Shown piece after piece: positions 26,753 to 36,300 of a stretch of 64,000 nt of DNA. Each line of letters starts with the position of its first letter. Within the stretch, counting starts at the first letter, position 1. The notes beneath the pieces are model-generated. The model was not told where the DNA came from. It made no database searches and was given only the letters and a program-made list of their open reading frames with translations. A program made the translations under genes and the position numbers. Source of the DNA: CBDFKB01 sp965248715 (GTDB lineage Bacteria > Pseudomonadota > Alphaproteobacteria > Rhizobiales > Rhizobiaceae); assembly GCA_965248715.1 (NCBI GenBank), contig CBDFKB010000006.1, forward strand, positions 1 to 64,000, written 5' to 3'.

Positions 26753-27919
26753 TTAATGCGCGCCGCCATTCAATTGTTGGTCGACCAGCGCCACCCAGAA
26801 CGACGAACCCGGTACCAGCGCATCATCATTAAAATCATAGTCGGCCGAGTGCAGCGGGCGGGCATTTGCCCCGCCAGTTCCGTTGCCCATCAAGACAAAG
26901 CATCCCGGCCTTTTGGCGGCCATGTGGGCGAAATCTTCCGAAAACAGCTTCGGCTCGCAATCCGCATTCACCGCAGCTTTGCCGGCAATGGTGCGAGCCG
27001 CTTGCATTGCCGCGTTGGTGGCCGACGCAGCATTGATTGTCGGCGGAAAAATCGTGTCGTATTTGACTGTCGCCGAAACCCCATGGGCCTGGCAAATACC
27101 GGCAACCAATTGCCGCATATGCGCTTCGATCGCCTGATTGATGCTTGGGTTCAATGCGCGGGCATCGCCCTTAAGTAGGGCCGTGCCGGGCAGCACATTG
27201 CGCTTTCCGTCGGTGATGAATTCGGTCACTGAGACCACCCCGTTCAGCCCGGGATCTAATTTCCTGGAAACAATCGTTTGCAGCGCGCTGACAATCTCAG
27301 AGCCAACCAGAATCGCGTCGACCCCCATATGCGGCAGTGCGGCATGGCCGCCCCTGGCAGTAATTTCGACCTCGAACAGGCTTTCTGAGGCAGTAATCGG
27401 GCCAACGCGCGAAGCAAATGTGCCAGTCGCCATCCCCGGCATGTTGTGCATGGCGTACACTTCTTCCACATCGAAACTCTTAAACAAACCATCGTCAATC
27501 ATAGCCGCCGCGCCAAGCCCATGTTCCTCACTAGGCTGGAAGATGAAAACTACCCGGCCGTCGAAATCCTCTTCCTTGGCCAAGTGTCTTGCCGCACCCA
27601 ACAACATGGCGGTGTGCCCGTCATGACCGCACGCGTGCATCACACCTTGGTTGCGAGATTTGTAGCTGAAGCGGTTTGTCTCGGTGAGCGGCAGCGCGTC
27701 CATATCCGCCCTTAGTGCGATGCTGCGGGTGCCGTTTCCCCGTTGCATCACGCCGACAACACCGGTTTTGCCAACCCCTTGATGTACGTCGATGCCGAAG
27801 CTTTCCAGCAGCTTTGCAACAACAGCCGAGGTGCGCTGCTCGTTAAACCCCAACTCGGGATGGCTGTGGATATCCTGGCGCCAGGCGACCATCTCATCGC
27901 GCAAATAATTGGTCTTCAT
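26753..27919 (-). CDS. M20-family amidohydrolase (hippurate hydrolase/IAA-amino acid hydrolase-like)
   Basis: A 388-residue metal-dependent amidohydrolase. Features are the N-terminal WRQDIHSHPELGFNE (13-27), the metal-binding HACGHDGHTAMLLGAA (about 95-110), FQPSEE with the catalytic Glu pair, and the dimerisation domain starting near GGHAALPHMGVDAI. The family cleaves N-acyl amino acids such as hippurate or indole-acetyl conjugates. The ATG at 27919 fits homologues. No neighbour defines the substrate. Confidence 0.93.
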   Translation of the reverse strand: MKTNYLRDEMVAWRQDIHSHPELGFNEQRTSAVVAKLLESFGIDVHQGVGKTGVVGVMQRGNGTRSIALRADMDALPLTETNRFSYKSRNQGVMHACGHDGHTAMLLGAARHLAKEEDFDGRVVFIFQPSEEHGLGAAAMIDDGLFKSFDVEEVYAMHNMPGMATGTFASRVGPITASESLFEVEITARGGHAALPHMGVDAILVGSEIVSALQTIVSRKLDPGLNGVVSVTEFITDGKRNVLPGTALLKGDARALNPSINQAIEAHMRQLVAGICQAHGVSATVKYDTIFPPTINAASATNAAMQAARTIAGKAAVNADCEPKLFSEDFAHMAAKRPGCFVLMGNGTGGANARPLHSADYDFNDDALVPGSSFWVALVDQQLNGGAH

Positions 27920-28615
27920 GGGCGTTTTCGCATTTGGCGTTCCGATTAAATCTTGAGTCGGGCACGGTAAACTGCCGCGGGGCCAGGGTGCCCGATTCAG
28001 TCCAGATTTGAAGGCAGTGCAGTTTTCAAACGCAAAACGACGACTTCCGGCAGCCTGTCATAGTCGAATAGGCGTTCAGCCATTCATCCAACTCCATGTG
28101 CCGGGGTTACTACAAGATATTGCGGCAATCTTGTTTGCCACAACCGAGGCGTCGATAAATGCACCGGCTTCAGCGTAAGCATGGCAGACCGTGCCGTCAA
28201 ACCAGTCGTCAAATCCCGGAAAATTCATTCCACTAGCGCTTGTCACGAAGCGTAGGATTTGCTTCGTCGCGCTATCTCTTAGTTTACGCGTGTCATTTTT
28301 CCCAAAACCGGCAGCCACTTTTGGCTGACACGGCCTAGATGAGCGCTGACTAAATCTCGCCGGACAGCGAATGTATGCATGTAGCGATATGTTGTGGAGC
28401 CGAATATGGCAGTTTCCGCAAACCGCACCTTTAGCGCACGTTTCGCCTAAATTGAATCGCTCAACGTGCTCTATTTGTTTGTTTTGGCGTGTACTCTTCC
28501 CAGGAAACCCGAAAAATCATAAGACAAGCAGGACGAAAGGGTTATTCAATAATTTGGTGGACTCACACGACCCGCAACTAGAGCGAGTTCCTTTGGTATA
28601 AGATGGGAGATTTGA
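27920..28615. other. Gene-poor 700-bp stretch
   Basis: It contains one intact dispersed repeat (28233-28338) and a decayed one around 28455-28515 (GCTCTATTTGTTTGTTTTGG, GTGTACTCTTCCC). A 50-codon minus-strand frame (28076-28228, beginning MNFPGFDDWFDG) is possible but unsupported by a ribosome site or family. Confidence 0.5.
28233..28338 (-). repeat. CTAG-type two-hairpin repeat
   Basis: A single GTGTCA-subtype copy from CTAG (28233-28236) to CTAG (28335-28338). One arm has decayed (GGCTGACACGGCC). Its centre reads CTATCTCTTAGTTTACGCG, nearly the same as the sequence restored when the insertion sequence is removed at 16447. Confidence 0.92.
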
Positions 28616-28888
28616 ATGCGGCGGTTCATGGTCATCGAGCGGTTCGATCCGGCAAACGTCGACGCGATCTACCGCCGGTTCGCCGAGCGTGGTCGCATGT
28701 TGCCAGCGGGGCTAATGTTCATCGAAAGCTGGCTGACCCTTAGCCAAGACTGCGTGTTCCAACTCATGGAAACCGATGATCCGGCTCTTTTCGAGGTCTG
28801 GAAACCGAACTGGGACGATCTGGTTGATTTCGAAATCATCGAGTTGGGCAATAAGCCGGTGCCAGCGGCGGGCGAAGCCAGGCGATGA
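28616..28888 (+). CDS. DUF3303 family protein
   Basis: A 90-residue protein of the DUF3303/ferredoxin-like-fold type: MRRFMVIERF at the start, then GLMFIESWLTLSQDCVFQLME and FEVWKPNWDDLVDFEI. GGGAG lies 7 bases before the ATG. Homologues are small cytosolic proteins of unknown role. It precedes cobQ by about 100 bp on the same strand, possibly only by chance. Confidence 0.8.
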   Translation: MRRFMVIERFDPANVDAIYRRFAERGRMLPAGLMFIESWLTLSQDCVFQLMETDDPALFEVWKPNWDDLVDFEIIELGNKPVPAAGEARR

Positions 28889-28993
28889 GATGACCGGTCT
28901 TAACATCCGTCAATTCATCGACGGCTAATTTTGCTGATTTGCATTTGCCGGCCCGTGATCTATGCACATTTGAGCGGAGCAACGGAGCGGGCG

Positions 28994-30475
28994 ATGGCCA
29001 AGGCGATCATGTTTCAGGGCACCGGCTCTGATGTGGGCAAGACGGTGCTGGTTGCCGGCCTGTGCCGGGCAGCGCTTCGGCGCGGCTATCAGGTCCGGCC
29101 GTTCAAGCCGCAGAACATGGCCAATAACGCGGCGGTGGCTGATGATGGTGGCGAAGTCGGCCGGGCGCAATGGCTGCAAGCACTGGCCTGCGGCGTGCCG
29201 GTATCGGTGCACATGAACCCAATATTGCTGAAGCCGCAAAGCGCGACCGGCAGCCAAATAATCGTGCATGGAAAATTGCACGGCAGCGCCAAGGCACGCG
29301 AATATCAAGCGCTGAAACCTGAATTGATGCAGGCGGTTGATGCCAGTTTCGACAAGCTTACTGGGGAGGCCGATCTGGTGATCGTCGAGGGCGCCGGATC
29401 ACCAGCAGAGGTCAATTTGCGCGCTGGCGATATCGCCAATATGGGATTTGCCACCCGACACCGGGTTCCGGTGTGTTTGGTTGCTGACATTGATCGCGGT
29501 GGGGTGATCGCCTCATTGGTCGGCACCCATCAGGTGCTGGCGCACCAAGACCGGCAGATGGTCTGCGGCTATCTCATCAACAAGTTTCGTGGCGATGCCA
29601 GCCTGTTTGACGATGGCATCCGCATCATCGGCGAGCATACGGGTTGGCCAAGCTATGGGATGTTGCCGTGGTTACCGGCAGTGCAGCGGCTGCCGGCGGA
29701 AGATTCGGTGGTGCTCGACCGCGCAGGTGCGAAAAACCAGTTGGGCAAAACGGTGATCGCGGTGCCGGTATTGGACCGGATCGCCAATTTCGACGATTTT
29801 GATCCGCTTCGATACCAAGACGGGGTCGAGTTGGTGATGGTTCGACCCGGCGAAGCGTTGCCGCAACCGGCGGCGGCGGTGATTTTACCCGGGTCGAAAT
29901 CGACCATCGCCGATCTTAGCGCCTTTCGTCGCAATGGTTGGGACCGCCAACTTGATGAACACGTGGCGCGCGGCGGCCATGTGCTGGGCATTTGCGGCGG
30001 TTATCAGATGTTGGGGCGCATGGTCACCGATCCTGGTGGCGTCGAGGGCCCACCCGGCACCAGCCAAGGTCTAGGCCTGCTCGACATCGAGACCGTGCTG
30101 GAAGGCGAAAAACGGGTCGGTAATGTTAACGTTCGCGCGCCGGCTTATGATGTGGAATTTGCCGGTTATGAAATTCATATCGGCCGTACCCAAGGGCCGG
30201 ATTGCGCCCGCCCCATGCTGGAAATTGATGGCCGGCTGGATGGCGCTATGTCGGCGAACCGCCAGATCGCCGGATGCTATGTGCATGGGCTGTTTGCGGC
30301 AGACAAATTTCGCACCCGATGGCTGGCTGAATTGGGCATCACCGACAGCCTCGGCGATTTCATTGGCACTGTCGATGGGGCGCTTGATGAACTAGCCGAG
30401 GCGATGGAACATTTTCTGGCGGTCGACGATTTGCTTGCACAAGCGGCCCAGGCGTCATCTGCGCCATTGACGTAA
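28994..30475 (+). CDS. cobQ: Cobyric acid synthase
   Basis: The 493-residue enzyme amidates adenosylcobyrinate a,c-diamide at positions b, d, e and g using glutamine. The N-terminal dethiobiotin-synthetase-like domain has MFQGTGSDVGKTVL (P-loop, residues 5-18), and the C-terminal GATase domain has HVLGICGGYQMLG with the nucleophilic Cys. I chose the ATG at 28994 (MAKAIMFQGT) over an upstream in-frame ATG at 28931 because homologues begin here. It is the first gene of the cobalamin cluster, ahead of the riboswitch-controlled cbtBA. Confidence 0.95.
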   Translation: MAKAIMFQGTGSDVGKTVLVAGLCRAALRRGYQVRPFKPQNMANNAAVADDGGEVGRAQWLQALACGVPVSVHMNPILLKPQSATGSQIIVHGKLHGSAKAREYQALKPELMQAVDASFDKLTGEADLVIVEGAGSPAEVNLRAGDIANMGFATRHRVPVCLVADIDRGGVIASLVGTHQVLAHQDRQMVCGYLINKFRGDASLFDDGIRIIGEHTGWPSYGMLPWLPAVQRLPAEDSVVLDRAGAKNQLGKTVIAVPVLDRIANFDDFDPLRYQDGVELVMVRPGEALPQPAAAVILPGSKSTIADLSAFRRNGWDRQLDEHVARGGHVLGICGGYQMLGRMVTDPGGVEGPPGTSQGLGLLDIETVLEGEKRVGNVNVRAPAYDVEFAGYEIHIGRTQGPDCARPMLEIDGRLDGAMSANRQIAGCYVHGLFAADKFRTRWLAELGITDSLGDFIGTVDGALDELAEAMEHFLAVDDLLAQAAQASSAPLT

Positions 30476-30504
30476 GCCGGCGCTATCCCTAAAGCAATTG
30501 TAAC

Positions 30505-30745
30505 AACCGGTTCCCGCACGGCCGAAGGCCCGGGACGAACAGGGAATGGGACGGATCGACCCAAATAGGGGATCCTTATCCCGGCCGACCCCGCGACTGT
30601 AGAGCGGAATGGCGGTTCCAAAATGCCACTGGATAGGTCGCAAGATTGATCTTCCGGGAAGGCGGAACCAGCCGAACCCCGCGAGCCAGGAGACCTGCCG
30701 GTTAAGGGCATAGCGCCCAAACGACGGCCCGCATGGCCGACAAGC
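30505..30745 (+). promoter_or_regulatory. Cobalamin riboswitch
   Basis: The leader shows the order expected for an adenosylcobalamin riboswitch: GGTTCCCG near its start, GGGAATGGGACGG, CCCCGCGACTGTAGAGCGG, a long variable arm, and the B12 box GCCAGGAGACCTGCCGG at 30685-30701. A GC-rich hairpin (CGGCCCGCATGGCCG) lies at 30724-30738, just before the cbtB ribosome site GGAGG (30752-30756), which suits control of translation or of termination. High cobalamin should repress cobalt uptake through cbtBA. Confidence 0.93.
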
Positions 30746-30761
30746 AATCACGGAGGTTGTC

Positions 30762-30935
30762 ATGCTTGTAAAATCCCAATCGGTTACCGGTCCGATTTCC
30801 GAGCGGCTGGTTGCTGCCACGCTGGTGGCGTTTTTTGGCGTACTCCTGATCTATGGCGCCGGGCTGGCACAATCACAGGTGCTGCACAATGCGGCCCATG
30901 ATGCGCGCCATGCCAATGGATTTCCCTGTCACTAA
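30762..30935 (+). CDS. cbtB: CbtB cobalt transporter subunit
   Basis: A 57-residue membrane protein that is easily missed. It has a short N-terminus, one transmembrane segment at about 17-36 and the diagnostic His-rich C-terminus HNAAHDARHANGFPCH, which should bind cobalt. GGAGG lies 5 bases upstream of the ATG. It directly follows the riboswitch and precedes cbtA by 68 bp. CbtAB is a predicted cobalt transport system found mainly beside cobalamin genes. Confidence 0.93.
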   Translation: MLVKSQSVTGPISERLVAATLVAFFGVLLIYGAGLAQSQVLHNAAHDARHANGFPCH

Positions 30936-31003
30936 ACAATCGCGGTCTGATCGGATCCGTTTGCATATACGAAGCGACCTAAATCGCGCTGAGGGATAAT
31001 TCC

Positions 31004-31732
31004 ATGGTAGTCAGAATATTGCTCGCTGCGTTGCTAGCGGGCATGATTGGCGGCGCCTTTTCCACCATCGCGCAAGCGGTGAAAGTGGTACCTATCATTC
31101 TTGAAGCCGAACACTATGAAGGCGCTGAACACAGCCACGGCGCTGAAAAAGCAACGACTAGTGAACCCTTAGATCATTTAGACCACGATCATGAACACGC
31201 AGCATCGGTAGAACCTTGGACACCGGCCGATGGTATCGAACGCATGTTTTATACCCTGCTCGCCAATATGGTCACCGGGGTTGGCTACGCGCTGGTGCTG
31301 GCGGCGGTGATCTTGGTATCGGGCCGCCCGCTTGATATTCGCACTGGCATGATGTGGGGCCTGGCCGGATTTGCCACCTTGATCCTAGCCCCGGCGGTTG
31401 GATTGCCGCCGGAACTGCCTGGAACCGCGGCGGCGGCGGTCGGCGAGCGCCAGATGTGGTGGCTCGCGACCGTGTTTGCCACCGGCATCGGCCTGGCATT
31501 ACTTGCTTTTCGCCAGGGGCTGGTTTGGATGATAGCGGGGGTCGCGCTGATCGTCGCGCCGCACATTATCGGCACGCCCAAACAGCCATCGATAGAAAGT
31601 GCAGTACCGGCAGAATTGGCGGCGGAATTCGCGGTTGTCGCACTGGTCACCGCAGCGCTTGGTTTCGTGGTCATTGGTGCAGCGCTCGGCTGGCTGGTGC
31701 CGAAATTTGCGCCCGACAACGAGGCTAGTTGA
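31004..31732 (+). CDS. cbtA: CbtA cobalt transporter subunit
   Basis: A 242-residue integral membrane protein with about six hydrophobic segments (near 4-26, 86-106, 114-134, 150-168, 172-188 and 208-232). A His/Asp/Glu-rich loop at about 36-66 (HYEGAEHSHGAEK, HLDHDHEHAA) is likely to bind cobalt. It pairs with cbtB under the same riboswitch. The stop codon touches the start of cobP, so the two are probably coupled. Confidence 0.93.
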   Translation: MVVRILLAALLAGMIGGAFSTIAQAVKVVPIILEAEHYEGAEHSHGAEKATTSEPLDHLDHDHEHAASVEPWTPADGIERMFYTLLANMVTGVGYALVLAAVILVSGRPLDIRTGMMWGLAGFATLILAPAVGLPPELPGTAAAAVGERQMWWLATVFATGIGLALLAFRQGLVWMIAGVALIVAPHIIGTPKQPSIESAVPAELAAEFAVVALVTAALGFVVIGAALGWLVPKFAPDNEAS

Positions 31733-31734
31733 TC

Positions 31735-32256
31735 GTGGCGTCGGCGCAAAATGACCGTGTGACCTTAGTATTGGGCGGTGCTCGTTCCGGCAAAAGCCGG
31801 CTGGCCGAAAGCCTGGGCGATGCGGCATCTGACCGGGTCTACATCGCCACCGCCGAAGTGTTGGACGAAGAAATGCGCGAACGGATCGAAAAGCACCGCA
31901 AACGTCGCGGCGGCAGTTGGCAAACCTTTGAAGCGCCGCTCGATCTGGCCAGCGCGATTATTACCCACGCCAAACAAGAGCGTTTTATACTGGTGGACTG
32001 TTTGACCCTATGGGTTACCAATTTGATGTTGGCAGGCGCTGATATCGATCAGGCGTTCAACCAGTTTGTCGACGCGCTTGAAAAGGCGGCCGGGGTTATT
32101 GTTTTAGTCAGCAATGAGGTCGGACAAGGGATTGTACCGGACAACCCTATGGCGCGGGAGTTTCGCGACCATTCAGGTCGCCTACACCAGCGGGTCGCGG
32201 CGATTTGTGGGGAAGTTTATTTTGTGACCGCCGGTCTGCCGCAAAGGCTTAAATAA
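31735..32256 (+). CDS. cobP: Adenosylcobinamide kinase/adenosylcobinamide-phosphate guanylyltransferase
   Basis: A protein of about 173 residues that phosphorylates adenosylcobinamide and attaches GMP (CobP of Paracoccus/Pseudomonas nomenclature, CobU in enterics). The P-loop is LGGARSGKS (13-21), and DCLTLWVTNLM and SNEVGQGIVP are typical. There is no ATG; GTG 31735 or TTG 31729 are the candidate starts, both within a few bases of the cbtA stop. I chose GTG. Confidence 0.93.
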   Translation: MASAQNDRVTLVLGGARSGKSRLAESLGDAASDRVYIATAEVLDEEMRERIEKHRKRRGGSWQTFEAPLDLASAIITHAKQERFILVDCLTLWVTNLMLAGADIDQAFNQFVDALEKAAGVIVLVSNEVGQGIVPDNPMAREFRDHSGRLHQRVAAICGEVYFVTAGLPQRLK

Positions 32257-32291
32257 TCGCCGCGCCATCGCGGCCAAACGGAGTCCAATCA

Positions 32292-33338
32292 ATGTCGGCT
32301 AAGATACCCGCTACCGTGATTACCGGATTTCTCGGCGCCGGCAAGACCACCTTGATCCGCAATTTGCTACAAAATGCCGGCGGGCGGCGAATCGCGTTGA
32401 TCATCAACGAGTTTGGCGAACTGGGGGTCGATGGGGAACTATTGCGCGATTGCGGTGGCGAGACCTGTAGCGCCGATGACATTGTCGAATTGACCAATGG
32501 CTGCATCTGCTGCACGGTCGCCGATGATTTCGTGCCGGCGATCACCGGCATTCTTAGCCTGGAAAACCGCCCCGACCACATCGTCATCGAGACCTCTGGC
32601 TTGGCGTTGCCGCAACCCCTGGTCAATGCCTTCAACTGGCCTGAGGTCAGCGCCGCTGTCACCGTTGACGGAGTGGTGACCGTGATCGATGGCGCCGCAG
32701 TCGCCGCCGGCCGGTTCGCCGATGACGAAAATAAGCTCGCCGATCAGCGGGCCGAAGACGACAGTCTCGACCATGAAAACCCGATCGAGGAATTGTTCGA
32801 GGACCAAATCAATTGCGCCGACATGGTGGTGGTCAACAAGGCCGATTTGATCGACGCCGTCGAATTGGAACGGGTCGCCAGCATTGTCAAGGCACAGACG
32901 CCGCGTTCGATCCGGCTGGTGCCGGCGCGCCATGGCCGGTTGCCGGCGGAAATCTTGCTCGGGCTTGGCGCCGAAAGCCAGACCGACATTGGCAATCGCA
33001 AATCGCACCATGAATTGCACCATGGTGATGACGATCACGAGCATGATGATTTCGACAGCTTCGAAACCTGGTTCGGCCCGGTTGGCGATGCCAAGGCGTT
33101 GGCAGGGCAATTAAAACCGGTCATTGCCGAACACGGCATCTTACGGCTCAAGGGCTTCGTGCATGTAGCTGGCAAGCCGATGCGCTTGGTGGTGCAGGCG
33201 GTCGGCGAGCGGGTGGAAAGTTATTTCGACCGCGATTGGCGCCCGGATGAAAAACCGCTGTCGCGTGTGGTGGTGATCGGCTTGTCGGGCATGGATCGTG
33301 GCGGCATCGGTCGCGCGATCACCGCGCTTGGCGCATAG
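32292..33338 (+). CDS. cobW: CobW GTPase, cobalt/zinc chaperone
   Basis: A 348-residue G3E-family GTPase. The P-loop is GFLGAGKTT (12-20), the metal motif CICC is at 71-74, NKAD is near 180, and a His/Asp-rich stretch (HHELHHGDDDHEHDD) lies between the G domain and the C-terminal CobW_C domain. In cobalamin operons it is thought to deliver cobalt to CobN or protect its supply. It is followed by cobN after 6 bp. Confidence 0.94.
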   Translation: MSAKIPATVITGFLGAGKTTLIRNLLQNAGGRRIALIINEFGELGVDGELLRDCGGETCSADDIVELTNGCICCTVADDFVPAITGILSLENRPDHIVIETSGLALPQPLVNAFNWPEVSAAVTVDGVVTVIDGAAVAAGRFADDENKLADQRAEDDSLDHENPIEELFEDQINCADMVVVNKADLIDAVELERVASIVKAQTPRSIRLVPARHGRLPAEILLGLGAESQTDIGNRKSHHELHHGDDDHEHDDFDSFETWFGPVGDAKALAGQLKPVIAEHGILRLKGFVHVAGKPMRLVVQAVGERVESYFDRDWRPDEKPLSRVVVIGLSGMDRGGIGRAITALGA

Positions 33339-33344
33339 CGCGCC

Positions 33345-36300
33345 ATGCATCTTTTGGCCACCACCAAGGGTGCGCTCAACGAAACCGGCGAGGCGATCGA
33401 CCTTGGCCAGGACAGCGCCGAATTGTTGTTTCTGTCAGCCGCTGACACGGAAATAGCCGCGGTCGCGGCGGCGGCAACTGGGTCCAACCTGACGGTTCGG
33501 GTTGCCAATTTGATGCAATTGTCCCATCCGATGTCAGTTGATCTTTATTGCGAAAACACCGTTGCCGGCTCGCGGCTGATAGTGGTTCGCCTGCTTGGCG
33601 GCGAGCGCTACTGGCCCTATGGGGTCGCCAAATTATTAGAAACCGCGCAGCAAAAGGGCTGCCATCTGGTGGTCCTGCCAGGCGACGATAGGCACGACCC
33701 GAACCTGGCGCCATTTAATACCCTTGGTGGCGATAAGGTTGACGCCATGTGGCGTTATCTGGTCGAGGGCGGCCCGCTCAACATGCGCCACCTGCTGGAC
33801 TATTGCGGATTTGTGCTTGGCGGGCGCGAGGCGCCGCCGACCGCAGCGCCGTTTATCCGTGCCGGTCTGGTTTGGCCCGGCCTGGCCCGCGCCGACCTTC
33901 CAACCATCGCCAACCAATGGCACCAAGGCGGCGCCACGGTCGCGATCTGTTTCTACCGGGCGCTGGTTCAGGCCGGCAATTTGCAGCCGATCTATGCCTT
34001 GATCGAGGCGCTGCAACGCCACGGCATGAACCCGCTGCCGATTTTCCTTGCCAGCCTGAAGGACCCGATTTCGGTTGACATGGTGCGGGAATTGTTTCGT
34101 GCCGCGCCGCCGCAAATTGTCATCAATTTGACCGGTTTCGCGGTTGCGGCTGCCGGCGTCGACCATGTGCCGACGGTGCTTGATGAAAATGGCGCGGTGG
34201 TGCTGCAGGCGGTGCTGGCCGGTGCTTCGCTTGAAGCTTGGCGCGGCTCATCTCTCGGTCTTGGGCCGCGTGATCTGGCCATGAATATCGCCTTGCCAGA
34301 AATCGACGGACGGGTGTTTACCCGTGCGATCGCATTCAAGAACCCGCAAAATCATGACCAAATGGTGCAGGCGAACATCGTCGTTCATACGGCTGAGCCG
34401 GGCCGGGTTGATTTCGTTGCCCGCCAGGCTAAAGCGTGGGCCAGGCTGCGCCAATTGCCGGCAGCCGAACGCAAGGTCGCGATTGTGCTGGCGAATTACC
34501 CCAACCGCGACGGGCGGATCGGTAACGGGGTTGGGCTCGATACGCCAGCCGGCACGGTGGTGGTGTTAAACGCCATGGATGATGCCGGCTATCGGATCGA
34601 TGATATTCCGCAATCTGGCAATACGCTGATTGAGCGCCTTTTAGCGGGCGCGACCAATGCGATTGGCAGCAGCGATCAGGCTACCAATCGCCTGACGCTT
34701 ACTAACTATCTTGAACATTTCAAACTTATGCCGGCGCAATTGCGCCAAGCGGTGACCGAGCGCTGGGGTAAGCCGGAGGCCGACCCGCACTTTGATGGCG
34801 CTGAAAATGCATTCGCGATTGCCGCGATTTGGCTGGGCAATGGGTTGTGCGGCATCCAGCCGGCGCGTGGCTATAACATTGACCCGAAAGAGACCTACCA
34901 CTCGCCGGACCTGATACCGCCGCACTCCTATCTGGCGTTCTACATCTGGCTCAAAGCGGTGGCCAAGGTCGACGCGGTGGTACACATGGGCAAGCATGGC
35001 AATCTCGAGTGGCTGCCTGGCAAGGCGCTATCGCTTGATGAAACCTGCTGGCCGGAAGCAGCGCTTGGAGCTATGGCGAACATCTACCCGTTCATCGTCA
35101 ACGATCCGGGCGAAGGCACACAAGCCAAGCGGCGCACCTCGGCGGTGATCGTCGATCATTTGACACCGCCGCTGACCCGCGCGGAAAGCTATGGCCCGCT
35201 CGCCGATCTGGAGGCGTTAGTCGATGAATATTACGACGCAAGCGGCATGGATGTCCGGCGCTCCCTATCGCTTAAAAAGCAAATATTGGAACTGGCGACA
35301 GACGGCGGCCTTGATCTTGATGCTGGGATTGGCCACAGCGACGATGAAGCGGAACGCTTGACCAAGCTCGACGCCTATTTGTGCGATCTAAAGGAAATGC
35401 AGATTCGTGATGGGTTGCACGTGTTCGGCTGCTCGCCGCAGGGTCGGCTGAAAGACGATTTAGTGGTTGCATTGGCGCGGGTGCCGCGCGGCCTTGGCGC
35501 GGGCGGTGATGCTTCCTTGCAGCGGGCGCTCGCCGCCGATCTCGGTTTTGCCGGGTTCGACCCCCTCGACTGCGAAATGGCGGTGCCATGGAATGGGCCG
35601 CGACCCGCCCAGCTTGCTGATCTTAGCCCTGAAAGCTGGCGCAGCAATGGCGACACGGTGGAGCGTATCGAACTTTTGGCATCGCGTTTGGTTAGCGGCG
35701 AACTGGAACCGGAGCCCAAATGGAGCCAAGCGTTGGCGGTGCTCCACCACATCGATGAAACAATTAGGCCCAGGGTCGAGCGCTGCGGATCAAGCGAGAT
35801 CGCCGGCCTGCTTGCGGCGCTTGCCGGAAAATTTCTGGCGCCTGGCCCATCCGGTGCGCCGACCAGGGGCCGCACCGACGTATTGCCGACCGGGCGTAAT
35901 TTCTATTCGGTCGACAATCGCGCAGTGCCGACACCCACCGCCTGGACGCTTGGCAAGAAGTCGGCCGAATTATTGGTCACCCGCTACCGCCAGGACCATG
36001 GCCAGTGGCCGCGAGCTATGGGCCTCACCGCATGGGGTACATCGAATATGCGCACCGGCGGTGATGACATCGCCCAGGCGCTGGCGCTGATCGGCGCCGA
36101 ACCGAACTGGGATCATGGTTCGCGCCGGGTCAGCGGCTATGAGATAACGCCGCTGGCCAAGCTTGGCCGGCCGAGGGTCGACATCACCCTACGCATTTCC
36201 GGCTTTTTCCGCGACGCATTTCCGACCCAAATTACTTTGTTCGATCAGGCGGTGCGGGCAATCGGCACCCTTGACGAGGAAGAAGCCGACAATCCGATCG

